Source of the DNA: Magnaporthiopsis rhizophila
Lineage: Eukaryota > Ascomycota > Sordariomycetes > Magnaporthales > Magnaporthaceae
Direction: 5' to 3'
Length of the DNA: 16,452 bases
NCBI GenBank assembly: GCA_003049465.1
Contig: PYSS01000251.1
Location: 1-16,452, forward strand
Positions 9,501 to 16,452 of the stretch are shown here, in pieces; position 1 is the stretch's first letter; every line of letters begins with the position of its first letter. Under the pieces are notes generated by a model, which was given only the letters and a program-made list of their open reading frames with translations, did not search any database and was not told the DNA's origin. The position numbers and the translations under genes are program-made.

Positions 9501-11883
9501 CGATGTACTTGAAGTGCACATCGGCGTCCTCGGAGAGGTTCACAATGCTTCCGAGGTAGTAGAAGAGGCCCTCGGCGGTCTTGTACTTCTCGAAAAGGTC
9601 GATCAGACGGGTGGGGCCAAGCAGGTCCGAGTACTTGGTGGCCACCTGCACAACCGACTGGAGGTTCTGGCGGATGTTGTGCTTCATCATAGCGTCCAGG
9701 CAGTCAAGCGACTGCTCGACTGACAGCTTGCCAAAGAAGTTGACAAGCCACTCGGGGTTGAAGGAGGGCGTGCCCGCAATGCCTACAACAACGCGCTTGA
9801 TGGCGGCCGGGTCCTCGTAGAGCTCGAGCGCCTTTTGGTGCAAGCCAGCCTGCTCGCAGAGGGTGGCGATGCGGCCCTTGTCAAAGTGCGAGAACATCTC
9901 GTTGCCCAGGATGGCGTCGGCGACCTGCGGCGCATTCATGAGATTCATCTCCAGCAGACGGGTCTGCAGGTCAGCGTGCTCGGGCTTGTTCTCCTTGAGA
10001 ACATCTAGTAGGAAAGCGGTGGCCTGCTGGATCATGCTCTGTCCCTGGAAAACATCCACAACACGCGCAATGTCTACGAGCGATCCGCCTTCATGGTTTG
10101 CCAGAGTTGCGGCAAGCTCAGAGCCCTTGTCTGGGTTGACGCGGACAATATGTTGGAGCAGCTGGATCCAGTCCGGCTGGTAGCCCGACTGGGCGCAATA
10201 CGGCAGGATCTTGTCGAACTGGCCAGTCTCGGCAAAGCCGGCAACAACCTTTTGGGGGACGTTGGCCTTCAGGTAGATAACCAGGGCCATGTTGACGTCG
10301 TGCGGCCGCACCATGTCGCCGAACTGCTCGGAGCAGTCCAGCTTGCCCTCCTTCAGCCACTTCTCCAGGAGCTGTTTGCGGTTCTGAGCCAGGACCGGCT
10401 GGGCCAGCTCAATGGTCTCGTGGTGGTTGAGGACTCCCTTGTCGAGCAGCAGGCCGAAGTACTGCAGGATGTACGACATCTGACCGGGCTGCGCCGGCAA
10501 GCGCTTAAACTTCTCAATCGTGTCGGCCGTGCGCAGGAAACCGCGGGGAGAACCGGCAGCGACCTTAGCAGCCTCCATGTAGTTCCCGCCGTTGAACAGC
10601 TGCTCGAACTGACGGGCGTACAGGTTGTCGGCTCCCGGCAGACCAGCGCGCGATGCCATCTTGATTGCCAGCTCGGTGTTGGCCGGGTTCTGTAGCAGGT
10701 ACGAGATCATGGTGGTGTCGTCGATGGTTACAAAGAGCACCTGGCCCTTGCGGTTGATGCCGACGATGCCAGTAGACTCGCTGTCGGGGCAGGTGGTGAA
10801 GATTGTCTCGCTCGAAATCCGGTTCATGAAGATGCAGGCGCCCGTTTCCAGGTCGTACAGGTGGATGAAACCATATTTGGTGACCAAGTAGATGACGCCG
10901 TACTTCTGCGACACCTGCAGGGCGACCGGGAAGTCGTTGACGGCCTCGGCGGGGAAGTAGATCTCGACGTTCTTTTTGGCAAAGGCCGGGTTGGCCTCGG
11001 GCTTGTCCACCTCCACAACGTGCAGCTTGGCGCCATTGGCCGACCTCACAGCAAACGTGAACAGCTTGGTGTCTTGTGGCGCGCCGTCCAGGCGAATGGT
11101 GCCGAACGCGGCGGCATGGCCCTCGATCGATTGGCTGATCCCCCTGTCCTTGGAGTATAACTGCATGTTGCCCACCACACGGCCCCCGGACTGAGCGATG
11201 CCCACGACAACCATCCACTTGCCCTCACCATTAGCTCGGTAGTTAATGATTTGGTTTCCCTGTGAGCGCGAACTCGGGGCGTCAGTAAGCATTTCCATGT
11301 GGCAGTCACCTCGGGCGCCAAGAGGGTTCTCACGCTCAGATTGTCGTTCCGCGCAAACATCTTGACGGGGGCGGCCTGGTTGGGGTCGAAGACGTCCCAG
11401 TGGTACACAGCGGCATCGGTGACGAGACCTATGGTAGTGTCGCTGATCCACTTCCAAAACACCACATCCTCGTTCATGCTTGTCGACTTGAGCTTGGCCT
11501 TCTGCTCGAGGTCGAAAATCTGCAGCGTCCTCGACTGAGCACGCAGAGCGATGACCTGTCTAGTGAAGTGCATGATGGCGCTGTCGGCCTTGATGGGCCG
11601 GCGCATGACGTTGTTGCCATTCTTAAGGTCGATGATGACAACCTCGGGCGACGCGCTGTCGTTTTTCTTCTCGCGGATGCAGACATACGAGTCTGACTCT
11701 AGTGTCTGTTGTTGCAGTCGGCTCGGGGTCAGCAAAAGCAGAGGAGAGAACAGCACATTGGCATGTGGGATATCCGGAGCAGCTGCGGGGGCGTACGCAA
11801 GAGTTAAAACCGATGGCTGAGGTGTCGATGTTGACGCTGGAGAGCTGTAGCAGCTCGGTGAATTTGATGGGGAGCGGCGCCAT
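6598..11883 (-). CDS. CHC1: Clathrin heavy chain
   Basis: Four exons on the minus strand: 11883-11797, 11705-11334, 11259-7027 and 6957-6598, all joined in phase 0, give 1683 aa, the usual length for fungal clathrin heavy chain. The start ATG has an ideal context (CTCACCATGGCG) and the family's N-terminus MAPLPIKFTELLQL. Introns are 91 bp (GTACGC..CAACAG), 74 bp (GTGAGA, CTTACTGACG branch, TCACAG) and 69 bp (GTGAGT, GCTGACG branch, CTCCAG). Residues 1 to about 330 are the seven-bladed beta-propeller that binds adaptors (e.g. ADSAIMH, EDVVFWKWIS, NQIINYR, KYGFIHLYDLETG). After a helical linker come the seven clathrin heavy chain repeats (about 540-1560; e.g. PDWIQLLQHIVRVNP, NAPQVADAILGNEMF). 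The trimerisation region follows (ACYDLIRPDLVLEMSWRHGL), then a Gly/Pro-rich tail with RLMITAG at 1649-1655, matching the Hsc70 uncoating motif. The product forms triskelions that coat vesicles at the trans-Golgi, endosomes and plasma membrane. Single housekeeping gene; no sign of damage. Confidence 0.98.
6958..7026 (-). other. Third clathrin intron, 3n and stop-free
   Basis: Consensus donor GTGAGT, branch GCTGACG and acceptor CTCCAG bound 69 bp that remain open in the coding frame (23 codons beginning VSFPFFPPM). Removing it restores the conserved ELLRY-FVDIGNRECY junction at residues 1564/1565, which is why I treat it as an intron and not as coding. Confidence 0.85.
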
Positions 11884-12954
11884 GGTGAGATGGGGCGCTG
11901 GGCCGCGCGTAGGTTAAGGAAGCCTTGTCCGGTCGGGCTACTCAAAACCGAGCAAGGTCGCGGTCAGGGCTCAGTGGTCGTCAATAAGCGCGGTGCGCTG
12001 GATGAGAGTCGAGGCTGCTGCCTCGCTGGAAGCGACGGTGATCGCGAAAAAAAGGTAAACCGCGCCGTTTGGGTCTGGGCGTGACGATCAGCTCTGCCGG
12101 ATCGAGAAGAGAAGCTAGGGTATTAGGATGGCGGCTGCGGAAATGGCGACGCCGGAATAAAACGGAGTATCATCAAGCGTGAATCGTGGGATTGGGTGTC
12201 TCTTGAGGGGGAGGGCTCAAGGACGTTGACGGGATGAAGAGGTGTTTTGGTTTGGAGGCGGCCAAATGTTAGATCGAGAGACCTGGCTTCCCATCCAGCC
12301 AGTTGGAGTTCGTGTAGCCTTCGGCGGCGCATGTTGCCCGAAATTTTGCCGTCTCCTTTCCAGCGGCAACCTGCTAGCACGTGACGAGTGGGTCATCCAA
12401 GCAAGGGATTGGTATTGTGGCCTAAGGCAGCAGGTTTACCCGACGACCTCACATCATGTCAAACGCGGGAAGTATCTTGACAGCGGGGGGGGTTTTCCTT
12501 CCTATTTCCCCCCTACCCGCCTAGGTCCCTCCGCCTGTATTCGTGATGTCTTTGCCACCTGCAAATGGCAACTCCTGGGCTGCCCGTTGTCAACGTGCAG
12601 GCAGCGAACCCTTGAGCGACCTACCTACTACCTATCTGGCTACCACCGACCTGCCTGGTATCCAGGTAGATACCTTGAGTACATGGTACATAAAATTACC
12701 CGGCCAAAGCATTGGACTAACTAAAAAGCATCCACGATTGGAGGTAACCGCGTGTGGCAGTGATTTGATATCAGTGAGCCGAATCCAGGTATACATCTGT
12801 GTAAGTCCGCTGGCTCTATGGTTGCCCCTGCTGCCAAATAGAAGTCCGAACTGCGCAAGGTTGCTCCTAATTCACCTGCAACTAAGAAGAATAAAATAAA
12901 ACTCAAATAAACAAATCACAAAAAAAAAGATGAAGAAAGCTGCAGTTCAGGGTC

Positions 12955-12962
12955 TATAAAAG
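12955..12962 (+). promoter_or_regulatory. TATA box (TATAAAAG)
   Basis: A perfect TATAAAAG about 405 bp before the chosen F-box start at 13367 and about 130 bp before an in-frame ATG at 13088. If used, it implies a long 5' UTR or a start further upstream than the one annotated. Confidence 0.5.
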
Positions 12963-13078
12963 GTGTTGTCCTCTTTCGTAAAACCAGCTGTTTGGCTTGG
13001 GATGGATGGCTGATTGGAAGCGTCACTGCGTACCTTCCTAATTTACAGTCCAGACTTTGTTTTTGGACACTGCGTGAC

Positions 13079-13085
13079 GTAAGTG
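13079..13085 (+). promoter_or_regulatory. Possible 5' UTR splice donor (GTAAGTG)
   Basis: A full-consensus fungal donor in the leader of the F-box gene. Candidate acceptors follow (CCAG and GCAG near 13120-13128, CCCAG near 13166). A leader intron here would explain the long TATA-to-ATG distance and would remove or alter the in-frame ATG at 13088. This is an inference from short motifs. Confidence 0.3.
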
Positions 13086-13366
13086 ACATGCACCAGGTCT
13101 GCCTCAACCGCCTGATACTGCCAGGCAGCCGTAATTTCCGCCTTCCTTGCCCAAGCACCGCCCCAGCTGAGGTTGACATTTCCACACTTCGCACCTGGGC
13201 CATCTTCGATATCCGGATCTTTACCTTACCCAGTCTACGTACAATCCAGCAGTCCGTCGGCCTCTCCTACTCACCCACCAACTGTACATCAGCCCTGAGA
13301 GAACCCAAGACAACTACACTTGCCGGTCGCCTGCCCATTCCGCGGGACGGTCGCGCACAACCCGCC

Positions 13367-15094
13367 ATGGAGAAGAGAAATACCACGACTGCGGCGGCTA
13401 GTGCCACCCCGGCCCCGGAGCCCGGACTTACGGCATACTGTCCTCGTATCACTCTCACAGACATGCCACCTGAAGTCTTTGTCATGATAGTCCGCGAGGT
13501 CGAGGACCTGAAAGACATAGCCCAGCTGGCCGTGGCACTCGGGCCCGAGGCAGCGCCGCTCATCCACCACGAGCTCTTCGCCAAGGACGTTGTGAAGTAC
13601 ATCGTCCACGACGACAAAGGCCCAGGCGCCTGCATCCCTGCAATCTGGGAGGACGAAACTGATGACGAGCTGGTGACGCCCTCGGCGCTCAGACACGGAG
13701 CCGTGAATGGGAGACCCGACATCTGCCATCTCGCCCTTGACGCGTTTGAGCGTATCCAGAAAGGCCGTCCCAAGTGGCGGCTCGCGTTTTACCTCCACGA
13801 TCTCCCCTTCTGTTTCGGTTACAGAGCTCCGGGCGCAAGTCTGTACGGGCCTGACCTTACTCTGTTCCAACATTGTTTGCGCAATGGCTATTTGGACGTC
13901 ATCGAACGACTTCTGGCACTGGCCAGCGCCAGTGGGGTGCCACTACACCGCGAGGCCCTGTCCGCGCCTCCAGAGCCACTATCCCTAGCGCTAGCCTACG
14001 ATCGCTTGTACCGCGATCTGAAGGACTACAGATCGAATCTGTGCAACCCGGCTGTCAGCGCCATCGGCTTCCGCCGCGACGACGTCTTGGAGTATCTCAT
14101 CAAGCGAGGCGTCAGCGCTGTCTCCAATCCACTGCCGTTTTCTCCACTGAACGCGATGCTCCTGGCAGGCCGGATCGAAGTGTTCGAGATACTCTCGCTC
14201 TCCCGCGACTTTCAGATTGCGATCGACAGCTGGAAGGGTGTCCAATACAACACTTGCCAAAATGTATTCTTTGATGTGGAGGATGAATTGGAAGAGAACA
14301 GTCTGGAGCAGCGTGATCGGCGGGGTCACATTTTCAAACTGATGCTCAAGTGCGGGTGCCGTATACCGGACAACCCTCCCGAACGTTTCATCTTCAATGA
14401 CAACTGTTGTGGAATAAGTTGGGCTCGAGGTGGCTCCGGCGATGACAGCCTCCTCCACGCCAACGCCATTGCTGCCGTTGATGTGGATTGGACAGGTTAC
14501 TGGGACTGTCGTGTGGTCGACGGAAAGCACCAGTTCTGGTCACGAACTCTTCGCCTCCCCTTGGTGATCTATAGCATGTACGAGGTACCAAGGCGGTTCC
14601 TCGACCGCTGGATCAAGGGCGCCCTGCCGCACTGGGACGGCACCAAGCCCTGCAAGTGCGACCCGCCACCCGAAGGCCAGGGCAGCTGGGTCATGCGGAC
14701 ACGCGAGGGCTTCTGGGAGATGGTCAAGACCTGCCTCGCGTGTGAGCTCATTCATACTTTCGCAGGACCGTCTGACGAGAGCTATACCGCAGAAGATGAC
14801 TATGACGACTGGCCCCGGCAGACCATGGCCCAAACCCGCGGCTGGATCGAGTTGGTCTGGAACGACCTGAAGAAGCTGGGAATGGTGTGCTCGGAAGAGG
14901 AGATGGCTGGGCTCAAGAGGAGCTTTGCCTTCGAGGCCATGGAGCAGAGCAGACACGACCCGACGCTGATAACGACGGCGCAGTACGTCTGTGTCTTGCG
15001 CGCTGCCTTTGAGCAGGAATGTGGCAAGCTGGAGTTTCACAGGGAGCTGCAGCTCAAGGAGGAGGACGGCGCTGAGAGGTTTTATAACTGGTAG
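13367..15094 (+). CDS. F-box-like protein with ankyrin-like repeats
   Basis: One uninterrupted exon of 575 codons. I chose the ATG at 13367 because of its context (CCCGCCATGGAG) and because it starts just before the first domain; the frame is open back to 12992 and an ATG at 13088 would add 93 residues of poor quality. Residues 28-73 resemble an F-box (ITLTDMPPEVFVMIVREVED, then IAQLAVALG), which in fungal relatives recruits Skp1 of an SCF ubiquitin ligase. Residues 107-280 contain diverged ankyrin-like helices: LRHGAVNGRPDICHLALD, LFQHCLRNGYLDVIERLLAL, RRDDVLEYLIKRGVS and LNAMLLAGRIEVFEILSLS. The C-terminal half (300-575) has no domain I can name; it is rich in Trp and has Cys pairs CKC (429-431) and CLAC (456-459). 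No signal peptide or membrane segment. A substrate-adaptor role is inferred from the domain pairing; target unknown. Such proteins are numerous and fast-evolving in filamentous fungi. Intronless, with strong codon bias, divergent from clathrin. Confidence 0.75.
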   Translation: MEKRNTTTAAASATPAPEPGLTAYCPRITLTDMPPEVFVMIVREVEDLKDIAQLAVALGPEAAPLIHHELFAKDVVKYIVHDDKGPGACIPAIWEDETDDELVTPSALRHGAVNGRPDICHLALDAFERIQKGRPKWRLAFYLHDLPFCFGYRAPGASLYGPDLTLFQHCLRNGYLDVIERLLALASASGVPLHREALSAPPEPLSLALAYDRLYRDLKDYRSNLCNPAVSAIGFRRDDVLEYLIKRGVSAVSNPLPFSPLNAMLLAGRIEVFEILSLSRDFQIAIDSWKGVQYNTCQNVFFDVEDELEENSLEQRDRRGHIFKLMLKCGCRIPDNPPERFIFNDNCCGISWARGGSGDDSLLHANAIAAVDVDWTGYWDCRVVDGKHQFWSRTLRLPLVIYSMYEVPRRFLDRWIKGALPHWDGTKPCKCDPPPEGQGSWVMRTREGFWEMVKTCLACELIHTFAGPSDESYTAEDDYDDWPRQTMAQTRGWIELVWNDLKKLGMVCSEEEMAGLKRSFAFEAMEQSRHDPTLITTAQYVCVLRAAFEQECGKLEFHRELQLKEEDGAERFYNW

Positions 15095-15145
15095 GAAAAG
15101 GCATGGGCAACATGAGCCGTGCCAGGACATAGGGGAAGCATGGAG

Positions 15146-15267
15146 CAATAGGTGTATATTTGTTTGTAACAATAGGTGTAAATATGTTTGTAACAATAGT
15201 GGTATTTGTTTGTAATAATAGGTGGGCTTGTTTGTAGTAATAGGTGTGCCTGTTTATAATAATAGGG
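15146..15267 (+). repeat. AT-rich tandem repeat, 22-24 bp unit, five copies
   Basis: Copies at 15146-15169 and 15170-15193 (24 bp), 15194-15215, 15216-15237 and 15238-15259 (22 bp), then a partial copy to 15267. Each unit reads about yAATAGGTG..(n)..TTGTTTGTAA. It begins 51 bp after the F-box stop, so it lies in the presumed 3' UTR and could also be transcribed. Confidence 0.9.
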
Positions 15268-16286
15268 TACGAATTAATATTATCGGAGCTGTAGATTTTA
15301 CATGGACTCCATGTCTGGTTCCGAGCTCCACACCTTTTCTGAATGCATCAACTGACGGAAGCAACCAGCGCGTTGACCGGGTAGCTTCTAGGAGGGCTTG
15401 CGGCTGTTCGCGGTAGAGAGAGCGGAGATGAGATAGCCACTCAAGGAAGCTATCTCTCGACTCAGTCAACAGTGCCTTGCCGTGCCTAGCCACCATCCTC
15501 CTCCGCCGTCCGAACGCCCTACATCTTCGCTTTGACCAGCTCGTCATGAGCGGAGTCTTCCCGGATCTTGAAGATTCTCTTTGCCCCAGGTCGGTATGGT
15601 GCCTAATACGCCGGCTGTGAGCAGTGGTGCAGTCGCCTACCGGTGGTGCCTAGTTACCCCCGGACGTGGGCGAGATGCTAGCACTCGTATTACGCCCTTT
15701 GTAAGCAGATGTGCCAACCCTACTGATGGCAAGGGAGATGGTAGTCCCATCAAAGCTAACCTATCGAGCCGTCGGTCCCTAGTTCCTGGCGTCATCAGTG
15801 ATCCCGTCGCCCGGTAGGTGTTGGTCGCCTGCCACTTGGGAAACGGGCGCTGGGTGCGGCTGTCAGGAGATCCAAAGATCTTGGACGACGCTAGGCACCT
15901 CTCTCAAGCCTCAGAGTCGAGTATGTCTTGTAAAGGCGTATTGAAAAGGCTTTGGCCAGAGGCCGATAGAATCTTCGTCGTCGACTACTGGCAGACCATC
16001 GAGCCGGGAGCCAGGGCCTGCGGGAAGAATGTATGAAGGAAGCCGACAACTCAACACCTTGGCCCGGAAGCAGTGGCATGCCCGTCATGGAGAGCGCCAA
16101 AATGAGGTCGTGTTGCGGCTTGACACCCGACGGTTATGTCGGCATTGGGAACGGTGTCCGACGGTGGCTTCCTTAGGATGACAGCCTCGCTGGAGACACA
16201 CGGCTTCCCGGGCCACCGCAGTCGTTCAAGAAATCCCCCCAGACCAGGAGCAAGGAGATCTCCTTCCTCAGACTATCTAGACTGCC
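15268..16286. other. Stretch without a convincing gene
   Basis: About 1 kb. Open frames exist on both strands (15254-15547 minus, 97 aa with a plausible helical segment ESRDSFLEWLSHLRSLYREQ; 15581-15817 and 15818-16036 plus) but none shows a recognised motif or steady codon bias. A short hairpin (GAGATAGC at 15430-15437 with GCTATCTC at 15449-15456) is present. A degraded transposable element or the leader of the open frame at 16287 is possible; I cannot decide. Confidence 0.45.
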
Positions 16287-16452
16287 ATGTCAGTCATGGC
16301 CATCAGCGCGAGCAATGACCACAAGGGACGTACGGAGGATACCTGTGCCGCTGTAAACATTTGGTCGCTGGGGGCAGAGAATGCACGTCACGCGGCCTAT
16401 CAAGTGGGTGACGAGGAGGTCACCGGGAAATTGTTCCTGCATCAGAGGGCGG
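16287..16452 (+). CDS. Partial open frame running off the window, unknown
   Basis: ATG at 16287 (context CTGCCATGTC) just after an in-frame TAG opens 55 codons that reach the window edge without a stop. The peptide starts MSVMAISASNDHKGRTEDTC and continues with NIWSLGAENARHAAYQVG and DEEVTGKLFLHQ, a balanced, protein-like composition with no low complexity. No domain can be recognised from this length. It could be the N-terminus of a cellular gene or the first ORF of a mobile element. Confidence 0.35.
   Translation, partial: MSVMAISASNDHKGRTEDTCAAVNIWSLGAENARHAAYQVGDEEVTGKLFLHQRA

Larger units (their letters stand above)
11884..13366. other. Divergent promoter region between clathrin and F-box gene
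   Basis: About 1.5 kb with no convincing gene. It should hold the clathrin 5' UTR and promoter (reading left to right away from 11883 on the minus strand; ATTGG, i.e. CCAAT in clathrin orientation, occurs at about 12194 and 12409) and the F-box gene promoter and 5' UTR. Low-complexity ACCTACCTACTACCTA-type sequence lies at 12619-12634 and a run of eight G at 12485-12492. The frame upstream of the F-box ATG is open from 12992 but has weak coding character. Confidence 0.55.

Noticed and set aside
7594..10695. Long antisense open frames inside clathrin (7594-8145, 8257-9015, 10093-10695, plus strand)
   Set aside because: They mirror the highly biased third-position C/G of the clathrin coding strand; composition is skewed to Leu/Val/Asp and no motif is seen.
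12657..12674. Small hairpin GGTATC/GATACC
   Set aside because: Stem of six with loop of six; expected by chance in a repeat-like ACCTACCT context.
11884..12954. CCAAT boxes for clathrin
   Set aside because: ATTGG at about 12194 and 12409 is too short and too common to call as a regulatory site; only mentioned.
15254..15547. 97-aa minus-strand frame
   Set aside because: It starts at a real ATG and has a helical-looking middle but no recognised motif, partly overlaps the tandem repeat, and codon use is not biased like the neighbouring genes.

Overview
The window looks like nuclear DNA of a filamentous ascomycete (Pezizomycotina, most likely a Sordariomycete; the class is inferred). The reasons are short GT-AG introns of about 50-120 bp with CTGAC-like branch points, strong C/G preference at third codon positions in the genes, CCATGG-type start contexts, pyrimidine-rich promoters, and the gene content: a fungal clathrin heavy chain, a secreted family-131 glycoside hydrolase and an F-box/ankyrin-like protein. 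No bacterial-type operon, rRNA, tRNA or CRISPR array was seen.

Layout, left to right. (1) 151-1187 (+): two-exon gene for an aminoglycoside-phosphotransferase-like (protein-kinase-like fold) protein whose catalytic residues appear to be replaced. (2) 1188-1853: non-coding, with an A24-(GA)7 microsatellite and a TATA box. (3) 1854-2899 (+): a possible four-exon gene, or the remains of one, that I do not recognise. (4) 3509-4125 (+): small gene with a tiny first exon; its product has an acidic disordered middle and a five-leucine heptad zipper. (5) 4478-5552 (-): secreted GH131 beta-glucanase with three exons, convergent with gene 4. (6) 6598-11883 (-): complete clathrin heavy chain, four exons, 1683 aa, the anchor of the window. 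(7) 11884-13366: divergent promoter region between clathrin and the next gene, with a TATA box at 12955. (8) 13367-15094 (+): single-exon F-box-like/ankyrin-like protein of 575 aa. (9) 15146-15267: AT-rich 22-24 bp tandem repeat just behind it. (10) 15268-16286: about 1 kb with no convincing gene. (11) 16287-16452 (+): start of an open frame that runs off the window.

The genes do not form an evident pathway or biosynthetic cluster. Clathrin (vesicle coat) is a core housekeeping gene, flanked by accessory-type genes: a cell-wall-polysaccharide hydrolase, a putative substrate adaptor for ubiquitin ligase, a putative pseudokinase and two lineage-restricted-looking small genes. I found no convincing new multi-gene system. 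The most interesting points are the apparent loss of all APH catalytic residues in gene 1, a Glu-to-Gly change at a likely active-site position of the GH131, a stop-free 69-bp (3n) intron in clathrin, the heptad-encoding 21-bp repeats in the small zipper gene, and the unrecognised multi-exon frame at 1854-2899.
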